A stretch of DNA of 5,278 nt from Myxococcales bacterium (GTDB lineage Bacteria > Myxococcota_A > UBA9042 > PHBI01 > JAAZYN01): NCBI GenBank assembly GCA_014239625.1, contig JAAZYN010000326.1, positions 1 to 5,278 of the forward strand. The letters run 5' to 3'. The notes below the pieces were generated by a model. It was given only the letters and a program-made list of their open reading frames with translations, was not told where the DNA came from and made no database searches. Made by a program: the position numbers and the translations under genes. Of this stretch, positions 1-5,278 are shown piece by piece; position 1 is the first letter of the stretch, and each line of letters opens with the position of its first letter.

Positions 1-1317
1 GTCGGCATCCCCAAGGCCTTGAACATCTGGAGCACCGGACCCTTCTGGCGCACCTACCTGGAGACCCTCGGGATCCGGATGAACAACGTGGTGTTCAGCG
101 ACGACAGCTCCGAGGAGATGTGGGTCGAGGGTGGGAAGTATGGCTCCGTCGACCCGTGCTATCCGGCGAAGGTGTCACAGGCGCATATCCACAACCTGTT
201 GTTTCATCATCACGAGGGAGACAAAGGTCGGCCCCTCGATTACATCTTCAACCCGTGCATCACGCATGTCCCATCCCCCATGGAGGGGGTCATGGACACC
301 GCGTCGTGTCCCATCGTGGCCGGCACGCCGGAGGTCATGAAGGCGGCCTTCACCAAAGAGGTCGACTTCTTCGGAGACCGGGGTATCGAGTACCTCTGCC
401 CGGCGGTGACGATGCACGAACCGAACCTGCTCAAGCAGCAGCTCTTCAGCGTCTGGGGCGTCCGCCTCGACGTCACCCAGGACGAGAGCGACTTCGCGGC
501 GGACCAGGCGTGGAAGGCGCTCGATCGGTTCAACGCGATCATGGAGGAGAAGGGCCGGGCCATCCTCGACCAGGTCGAGGAGGACAACCGCGTCGCGCTG
601 TTGATGCTCGCGCGCCCGTACCATAACGATCCGGGGCTCAATCACTCGGTGATGGACGAGTTTCAGGTGCTCGGCTATCCGGTGCTATCCATTCGCTCGA
701 TCCCGAAGGACAAGCGCTACCTCGATCGCTACTTCCAACGCGAGCTCGACGCCGGGAGTATCGCCAGCAGTCTGGATATCAACGAGATCTGGCCGGAGAA
801 CTTCAGCACCAACTCGGCCCTCAAGGTCTGGGCGGCGCGCTTCGCGGCTCACCACCCCAACGTGGCCTGCATTGACCTGTCGTCTTTCAAGTGCGGCCAC
901 GACGCGCCGACGTACGGTATCGTCGACAACGTCATCAACGCCTCGGACACGCCGTTTTCGGCGCTTCACGACATCGACGCGAACAAACCCACCGGCTCTA
1001 TCAAGATCCGGGTCAAGACCTACGTGCACAGCTTGGCCCTCTATCAGGAGCGCCTCGACGATGTAGCGCGAGCCAGAGAAGAGCTGGCCTACCGGGTCGA
1101 CCACAAGCGGGTAGAGCTGCTGCGGCTCAAGCAGCTCCAGCTCCAGCAGCGCACGGGCCGCATGGATGCCGCGCTGGCGGCCGACATGGCGGCTGCCGTG
1201 GCGCGCATGGAGGCCTACGAGCTGAAGCACCGCCCAGTCGACGCCCCGCCGAGTGTCTCAACGCAGAGCTCCAACGGCGGGTTCGTCCCCCTCACCCAGT
1301 TGCGAATGGCACGCTGA
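1..1317 (+). CDS. Acyl-CoA dehydratase activase-related protein, DUF2229-containing C-terminal part (5' end outside window)
   Basis: The frame is open from base 1 to a TGA at 1315-1317, giving 438 visible residues. The opening residues VGIPKALNIWSTGPFWRTYL match the start of DUF2229, the domain that follows the BcrAD/BadFG ATPase domains in CoA-substrate-specific enzyme activases. The true start and ATPase domains therefore probably lie upstream, and the TTG at 19 is not a start. Visible landmarks are Cys53 in DPCYP, Cys86 in NPCI, Cys103 in ASCP and Cys133 in YLCP (DUF2229, roughly residues 1-185). They are followed by ARPYH (204-208) and Cys298 in SSFKCGHDA, typical of the next segment in the fused proteins. 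Residues about 350-410 are rich in Glu, Arg, Leu and Gln and look like a long helix or coiled coil. By family knowledge these proteins couple ATP hydrolysis to low-potential electron transfer through iron-sulfur clusters to a dehydratase-like partner, here probably the next gene. The substrate is unknown. The family is confident; the function is not. Confidence 0.85.
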   Translation, partial: VGIPKALNIWSTGPFWRTYLETLGIRMNNVVFSDDSSEEMWVEGGKYGSVDPCYPAKVSQAHIHNLLFHHHEGDKGRPLDYIFNPCITHVPSPMEGVMDTASCPIVAGTPEVMKAAFTKEVDFFGDRGIEYLCPAVTMHEPNLLKQQLFSVWGVRLDVTQDESDFAADQAWKALDRFNAIMEEKGRAILDQVEEDNRVALLMLARPYHNDPGLNHSVMDEFQVLGYPVLSIRSIPKDKRYLDRYFQRELDAGSIASSLDINEIWPENFSTNSALKVWAARFAAHHPNVACIDLSSFKCGHDAPTYGIVDNVINASDTPFSALHDIDANKPTGSIKIRVKTYVHSLALYQERLDDVARAREELAYRVDHKRVELLRLKQLQLQQRTGRMDAALAADMAAAVARMEAYELKHRPVDAPPSVSTQSSNGGFVPLTQLRMAR

Positions 1318-1326
1318 CCCCCCCCC
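1318..1326. repeat. Nine-base C homopolymer between the two plus-strand genes
   Basis: Nine consecutive C bases follow directly on the TGA of the upstream gene and precede the ribosome binding site of the next. The tract is outside both coding frames, so a change in its length would alter only spacing. It is a likely spot for sequence-length error or natural slippage. Confidence 0.9.
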
Positions 1327-1328
1327 TG

Positions 1329-1334
1329 AAAGGA
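1329..1334 (+). promoter_or_regulatory. Ribosome binding site for the HgdB-like gene
   Basis: AAAGGA lies 11 bases before the ATG at 1346. This purine-rich site, in a 28-base gap after the upstream stop, supports ATG 1346 over the GTG at 1253. The GTG would overlap the end of the upstream gene and add 31 residues that do not resemble the family. Confidence 0.65.
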
Positions 1335-1345
1335 TTGGTTTTTCG

Positions 1346-3076
1346 ATGACGACCGAGAATTTTGTCTCTTGGGACTCCCTGGTACAGAAGTCGCCGCAAC
1401 AGTTCGGTGACATGGACATCGACGCGGAGCTGGCCAGGTTCGAGAGCGAGGAGCGCAAGCGGCTGGGCCTGCAAGAGGCTGAGCACTACGTCGAGGGTCT
1501 GTTCAATGATCCGATGACGGCCGACCCGGACAAGACCACGATCTTGCTCAGCGGTCTGACCATCGCTCAGGATTTCTTCGTCGGCGGGGCGCTCAATGGC
1601 CTCGGCTACAACGTCGTCAACCTGGACGCGCCGGATAGCGCGTCGCTGACCTACGGCAAGGAGTTCGGCAACCGGGGGCAGTGCAACCCGACCTACTTCA
1701 CCGTCGGCAATCTGGTGAAGTACCTGGCCTACATGCGGGATCGCGATGGGGTGTCCGCGCAGGAGATCATCGACAAGTACGTCTTTTTGACGGCCGGGTC
1801 CTGCGGGCCGTGCCGCTTCGGGATGTATGTCACGGAGTACCGCAAAGCGCTGCGCGACGCCGGCTTCGAGGGGTTCCGGGTGTTGCTGTTTCAGATGAAC
1901 GGCGGGATCAAGCAGGCCAGTGGTGACGATGACGCCAAAAAAGGCCTGGTCTTCGACCCGGGGTTCTTCCTGTCGATCGGAAAGGCGTTGCTCAGCGGAG
2001 ATGCGCTCAACGCGCTTTATTACCGGATCAAACCCTACGAAGTGGAACCGGGCGCCGCCGACCGGGCCATGGCCGACGCCAAGCAGGTAATCTACGACGC
2101 GCTGAACCACCAGACCAGCCTCGTCATCGCGTTGCTCAAAGCCCGTCGGATCATGGGTAAGGTGCTGGTGGACAAGACCCTGGTGAAGCCGAAGGTCGCG
2201 ATCATCGGCGAGTTTTGGGCGATGACCACCGAAGGCGACGGCAACTACCAGATGCAGAAGTTCCTGCAGGGCGAGGGCGCCGAGGTCGACATCCAGATCG
2301 TCACGGCGTGGGTCCTGTTCATGGTGTGGGAGCACCTCCGGGACACCAAGCACCGCATGCGGCTCCGCCAGGACGACGCGGGCCGAAAAGGGCTCGACGG
2401 CGTCGATGTCCGCAAGAAGCTGGTGGGCGTGTGGGCCGCCGACAAGGTACTTCGGGCGTGGTTCGGCGGCATCTCCACGCTGATCGGACTTCACGGCTTC
2501 AAGATCCCGAACATGGATTACGTCGCCGGGATCTCCAAGGAGTTCTACAACAACGATCTGCGCGGCGGAGAGGCTCATCTCGAGGTCGGCAAGGTCATCA
2601 TGAATGTGCTCGAGAGCAAGGTGAACATGACGCTCAGCGTCAAGCCCTTCGGCTGCATGCCCTCATCGGGGGTCTCCGACGGTATCCAGAGCGCCATCAC
2701 GGAGCTGTATCCCGAGGCCATCTTCCTCCCCATCGAGACCACCGGCGATGGCGCCGTCAACGTCTACAGCCGGGTGCAGATGATGCTGTTCAAGGCGCGA
2801 CAGGCGGCGCAGCGCGAAGCCCAAGGGGCGCTGTCGCACTATGGCATGACCATGGAGGACGTGCGCCGGACCTTGAAACGGCTCCCGTTCGTGAACTCCG
2901 CGCTGTTCAAGCCGCCCCATGTGCACGGAAGCACCGCCGCCGACATGGTCGAGTTCGCGGGCGCCATTCGCCATCCGCTCAAAGGGATCAAGCGCTGGCT
3001 CCGCCATCGTCGGACCAAGCCCCAGCTGCGGACCCCCAAGCATCTGGCGGGAGCAAGGACGCAGGCCGCCGCTTGA
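1346..3076 (+). CDS. 2-hydroxyacyl-CoA dehydratase superfamily protein (HgdB/BcrC/BadD-like), partner of the activase-related protein
   Basis: The product is 576 residues, starting MTTENFVSWDSLVQKSP and ending at a TGA at 3074-3076. After a charged N-terminal stretch (about 1-60), TTILLSGLTIAQDFF opens a region resembling the last third of fused activase-dehydratase proteins. Candidate iron-sulfur ligands sit in the family's usual places: Cys113 in GQCNPTY, Cys153 and Cys156 in GSCGPCRFGMY, and Cys437 in KPFGCMPSSG. The segment after Cys156 (EYRKALRDAGFEGFRVLLFQ) and the LPIETTGDGAVN segment after Cys437 are also family-like. The C-terminus (about 540-576) is basic and looks unstructured. I see no signal peptide or membrane segment, so the protein is probably cytoplasmic. 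By analogy it would bind an iron-sulfur cluster and receive electrons from the ATP-dependent activase encoded just upstream, probably in one operon. Whether it acts on an acyl-CoA is not shown; related double-cubane cluster proteins use other small substrates. Family assignment is strong, specific reaction unknown. Confidence 0.88.
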   Translation: MTTENFVSWDSLVQKSPQQFGDMDIDAELARFESEERKRLGLQEAEHYVEGLFNDPMTADPDKTTILLSGLTIAQDFFVGGALNGLGYNVVNLDAPDSASLTYGKEFGNRGQCNPTYFTVGNLVKYLAYMRDRDGVSAQEIIDKYVFLTAGSCGPCRFGMYVTEYRKALRDAGFEGFRVLLFQMNGGIKQASGDDDAKKGLVFDPGFFLSIGKALLSGDALNALYYRIKPYEVEPGAADRAMADAKQVIYDALNHQTSLVIALLKARRIMGKVLVDKTLVKPKVAIIGEFWAMTTEGDGNYQMQKFLQGEGAEVDIQIVTAWVLFMVWEHLRDTKHRMRLRQDDAGRKGLDGVDVRKKLVGVWAADKVLRAWFGGISTLIGLHGFKIPNMDYVAGISKEFYNNDLRGGEAHLEVGKVIMNVLESKVNMTLSVKPFGCMPSSGVSDGIQSAITELYPEAIFLPIETTGDGAVNVYSRVQMMLFKARQAAQREAQGALSHYGMTMEDVRRTLKRLPFVNSALFKPPHVHGSTAADMVEFAGAIRHPLKGIKRWLRHRRTKPQLRTPKHLAGARTQAAA

Positions 3077-3104
3077 GGTCGGGCGGCGTCGCGATCTCAT
3101 AGCG

Positions 3105-3146
3105 CGCGCCGGGCGGCGCGTCGGGGCCCACATGGGGTGGCCCCGA
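3105..3146. terminator. Possible terminator: two adjacent GC hairpins between convergent genes
   Basis: The 78-base spacer between the two convergent stops holds two inverted repeats side by side. CGCGCC (3105-3110) pairs with GGCGCG (3115-3120) around a 4-base loop. TCGGGGCC (3121-3128) pairs perfectly with GGCCCCGA (3139-3146) around a 10-base loop. Alternatively the second stem extends outward by three pairs (3118-3120 with 3148-3150) past a single bulged G. There is no clear T tract on either side, so it is not a textbook Rho-independent terminator. Its position suits a bidirectional stop, but in sequence this GC-rich such stems also arise by chance. Confidence 0.4.
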
Positions 3147-3154
3147 GCGCCGAG

Positions 3155-4532
3155 TCATCGGCTTGTGACGGCGCCGTGTTCGCCGTGCACGTTGAACTCT
3201 GGGCGTGCGAACAGAGGGTTCCAGCCCTTGAACTCCACGGTCAACGCCATCTCGGCCCCAGCGATCAATCCGTCGAGCGCCGGATTGTCGCGCGGCGGGA
3301 AGCGGACCGCGACGCGGGTGGTCCCGTCAGGCAGTTGGCCGATCACGGTGCGACCGCCTTGCAACGTCTCGTCATCATCCAGCGCTGAGGTCCAGGTCAC
3401 CTGATCCACCGTCAGCTGGATCGGATGACGTCCTGGCTTGAGCGCGTCGATAGCGGCCTGACGTTCGGTCGGGTTGATGGCCTGTCGGACCCGGGCGACG
3501 CCGCCGGTGACGGGCGGACCTCTACCGGCCAGGTGGCGAGAAAGTCGGGCCATCGGGGGATGTCGATGTGAACCTCGAGCTCCCACCGCAGCGCGCCGTG
3601 GCCGAACGCGAAGCTGTAGGGGGCGTCCGCCGGAAGCTCGAACGGGACGCAAACCCGCACGTCCTGGCCTTTGACCCTGGACGCCCGGTCCACGGGCCGG
3701 GCGTCCGCCTCGAACAGCTGCGATTGCTTCACCGCATCACCCTCCGAGTCGAAGACCAGGCTTCGGGCGCGCAGGGTCACGTCGACGTAGTTGATCTCGA
3801 GATCGCGGAGTACGGGGAACGCGACCTCGGCCAGAGAGGCTGGCCCGGGGCCGCCGTGAGTGTGCGCGGTGAGACCCTCACCTCGCCGGTCTTCTGCGTC
3901 GCGAGCGCGTTGCGGTGTGCCTGCCATAGGGCCGCCAGCCCAAGCACAGAGAGACCCGTGGCGCCTAGCAGCAGCGTCGCCGCGGCTGTCGGGCTGGGGG
4001 TGCCGAGGGCCAGCACCACGCCTAAAAGCGCGACGCCCATCAGCACCATCCCGAGCGTGGACAGCGGGCCACGAGAGCGGCGTGGCAGGCTCGGCGTCGC
4101 GACGTGCGTCGGGCCGAGATTCCACCCCTGGATCGTCGCGTCTCGGGGGGGGAGCACCTCGATGGGAGCGGTCGACACCACATCTTCGGTCCAGTCGACG
4201 GCGCCGCGGGCGGAGATCTGCCACTCCACGGTGATCAGGGGATCGGTGTAGCTCGCGGGTCCACACGGGACCACGAAGGCGAAAGGGAACTCGGTGTGGG
4301 CACCCTTGGCCCAGCTCCCCCCGTCCAGCTGCCGAGTCGCGACCCGCTGCGTGTGCCGGCCCGTCGAGCTGTGGGCGACCCACTCGAACGCGATCTCCAG
4401 GCTGTCGGCCTGGCAGTCGCTGCCGGCGTCTAGGTGGAGGTACCCGCTGACCGCCTCACCGGGGCGGAAGCGTGCCTCGGTCCGGTTCAGACGAACGCTC
4501 AGCAGGGGACGTGCGTGCATGGGCGCGAGCAT
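3155..4532 (-). CDS. Arrestin-like membrane protein, reading frame broken at two points
   Basis: Three overlapping minus-strand frames carry one continuous-looking protein: 4532 to about 3844, then to about 3513, then to the TGA at 3155-3157. With one base restored at each junction the gene has 460 codons (459 residues). Residues about 9-127 are beta-rich and arrestin-like: FRPGEAVSGYLHL near the start, EFPFAFVVP at 81-89, an alternating strand around TVEWQISARG, closing on APIEVLP. Residues about 158-177 and 183-203 are hydrophobic helices with a short turn between them, suggesting a membrane hairpin. The second half, from VRVSPRTLTAAPG onward, is again beta-rich, with VPFELP and LRWELEVHIDIP echoing the first domain. 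Start ATG 4532 lies 10 bases after the dehydrogenase stop; an in-frame ATG at 4520 is an alternative. Neither has a clear Shine-Dalgarno site, so translational coupling is possible. I know no specific function. It could be an intact gene with two sequence errors, or a pseudogene. Confidence 0.6.
3512..3516 (-). other. Second frame break in the arrestin-like gene
   Basis: Upstream of here the protein-like frame reads DFLATWPVEVRP. Downstream the sensible frame is the next one, reading PVTGGVARVRQAINPTERQ. Adding one base to the GGG run at 3512-3514 (CCC on the coding strand) joins them as VEVRPVTGG. No slippery heptamer is visible, so programmed frameshifting is unlikely here. The exact base is uncertain by several codons. 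Confidence 0.6.
3844..3850 (-). other. First frame break in the arrestin-like gene
   Basis: The first frame reads GEVRVSPRTLTAAPG and then turns into arginine- and serine-rich nonsense. The next frame carries on as PASLAEVAFPVLRDLEINYV. One missing base in the CCCGGGG run (plus strand 3844-3850) explains the change. The exact base is uncertain by a few codons. Confidence 0.65.
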
Positions 4533-4542
4533 ACACCGGCGG

Positions 4543-5277
4543 CTAGCGGTTTTCGATCAGCACCTTGAGGTGCTCCGGCGTGGCCGCGGCTGCCAGGGCG
4601 TCGGTCGCCTCGGCGAGGGAGAAACGTCCGGTGATGAGGGGGGTCGGGTCCACCCATCCTCGGTCCAGCAGCCGCAGCGCCGGCGCGAAGGGGCCGCACC
4701 TGGAGCCGAGCAGGGTGATCTCGTCGATGACCCAGGGCGTCGGCATCTGGGGAGCCGCCTGGTGCACCGTCGTCTTGAGCACGATCGTCCCTCGGGGTCT
4801 CACCAGGCGCGTCGCCAGGCCGAGGCCGGCGGGGTTGCCGGTGCAGTCGACGACCACGTCGAAGCGGGTCCCCACGACCTCATCGCCGGTCGCCCCGGTC
4901 ACCCCCCGTGGGAGGTCGTCGAGGCGCCGCGTGTTGCGGCTCACCGCGACCACCTGGGCCCCAGTGAGCGCGAGCACTCGGGCGCACATCTGGCCCAGCC
5001 GGCCGACCCCGAGGACGGCCACCGAGGTCGACGGGCGCACGTGCAGCTGGTCGGTGATCGCGCAGGCCGCCGCGAGCGGCTCGACGAACACAGCGGCGTC
5101 GTCGGTGACCCCCTCTGGGACGCGATGCAGGTTGGCGACCGGCAGGGCGAGGCGCTCGGCGAACGCCCCATCCCGCCCGGCGATACCCAGGACCGTGCGG
5201 GCGGGGCAATGGGTCGGTCGCCCGGCACCGCAGGTCGCGCAGGCTCGGCATGGGCAGTTGATCTCGCCGACAACCCG
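4543..5277 (-). CDS. Zinc-dependent medium-chain alcohol dehydrogenase (MDR family), C-terminal part (5' end outside window)
   Basis: The frame is open from the right edge to a TAG at 4545-4543, giving 244 visible residues. The fragment begins RVVGEINCPCRACATC. Cys10, Cys13, Cys16 and Cys24 form the C-x2-C-x2-C-x7-C structural zinc site of the family, followed by RTVLGIAGRDGAFAERLALP. Glu66 in VFVEPLAAA is at the position where sorbitol-dehydrogenase-like members supply a catalytic-zinc ligand. VAVLGVGRLGQ, with glycines at 90, 92 and 95, is the Rossmann dinucleotide motif. The second strand ends VVAVSRNTRR with Ser-Arg instead of an acidic residue, which tends to favour NADP over NAD. The remaining catalytic-zinc residues would lie upstream of the window. 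The family would reversibly oxidise an alcohol or polyol; the substrate is not evident. The GTG at 5091 is internal (Val63 of VFVEPL), not a start. The arrestin-like gene follows after 10 bases and is probably co-transcribed. Confidence 0.88.
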   Translation of the reverse strand, partial: RVVGEINCPCRACATCGAGRPTHCPARTVLGIAGRDGAFAERLALPVANLHRVPEGVTDDAAVFVEPLAAACAITDQLHVRPSTSVAVLGVGRLGQMCARVLALTGAQVVAVSRNTRRLDDLPRGVTGATGDEVVGTRFDVVVDCTGNPAGLGLATRLVRPRGTIVLKTTVHQAAPQMPTPWVIDEITLLGSRCGPFAPALRLLDRGWVDPTPLITGRFSLAEATDALAAAATPEHLKVLIENR

Positions 5278-5278
5278 T

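Noticed and set aside
120..626. A 168-codon plus-strand open frame inside the activase-related gene
   Set aside because: It is an Arg/Gly-rich shadow frame of a gene whose correct frame shows DUF2229 motifs.
1253..1345. An extended start for the HgdB-like gene at GTG 1253
   Set aside because: It would overlap the upstream gene, and the added residues do not resemble the family; ATG 1346 has a ribosome binding site.
1292..2578. A 428-codon open frame on the minus strand opposite the HgdB-like gene
   Set aside because: It lies antisense to a gene with clear family motifs, its translation is low-complexity and rich in Val, Asp, Arg and His, and such shadows are expected where third codon positions are GC-rich.
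2215..3102. A 295-codon plus-strand open frame overlapping the HgdB-like gene
   Set aside because: The translation is dominated by Arg, Gly and His, resembles no domain, and sits in another frame of a well-supported gene.
3568..4251. A 227-codon plus-strand open frame opposite the arrestin-like gene
   Set aside because: It looked possible because the minus-strand frame is broken, but its translation has no recognisable domain, while the minus strand shows membrane helices and beta-rich motifs that continue across the breaks.
4543..5091. A separate 182-residue dehydrogenase starting at the GTG at 5091
   Set aside because: The same frame continues upstream to the window edge with the structural-zinc cysteines, so the GTG is an internal valine and the gene is cut only by the window.

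Overview
The window is GC-rich and densely coding, with two gene pairs that converge on each other. On the plus strand are the end of an acyl-CoA dehydratase activase-related gene (1-1317) and, 28 bases later, a complete gene of the 2-hydroxyacyl-CoA dehydratase (HgdB/BcrC/BadD-like) superfamily (1346-3076). On the minus strand are the end of a zinc-dependent medium-chain alcohol dehydrogenase (5277-4543) and, 10 bases later, an arrestin-like membrane protein gene (4532-3155). About 78 bases of GC-rich, hairpin-forming spacer separate the two 3' ends. I see no RNA genes, mobile elements, CRISPR arrays or long repeats.

The plus-strand pair resembles the large single-chain proteins known in many anaerobes. 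Those carry one or two BcrAD/BadFG ATPase domains, then DUF2229, then an HgdB-like iron-sulfur part. Here the same order appears to be split over two genes: the first holds DUF2229 and the following segment, with the ATPase domains presumably upstream of the window, and the second holds the final cysteine-bearing part. By family analogy they would form an ATP-driven electron-transfer pair that reduces a difficult substrate or a partner metallocluster. The substrate cannot be read from the sequence.

The minus-strand pair is not obviously related in function. The dehydrogenase has intact structural-zinc cysteines and a dinucleotide-binding glycine motif. The arrestin-like gene is the oddest item here. 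Its protein sequence runs smoothly only if the reading frame changes twice (near 3844-3850 and near 3512-3516). Both changes are in the same direction, both are at short G/C runs, and both are consistent with one missing base. With the two bases restored the gene would be one 459-residue protein: a beta-rich arrestin-like domain, a two-helix membrane hairpin, then a second beta-rich region. This is either a pair of sequence errors or a recently decayed gene.

The organism is uncertain. High GC with strong GC preference at third codon positions, the split activase/dehydratase pair, an arrestin-like membrane protein and an MDR dehydrogenase would fit a myxobacterium or related deltaproteobacterial lineage. 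This is a weak inference from general familiarity with the families.
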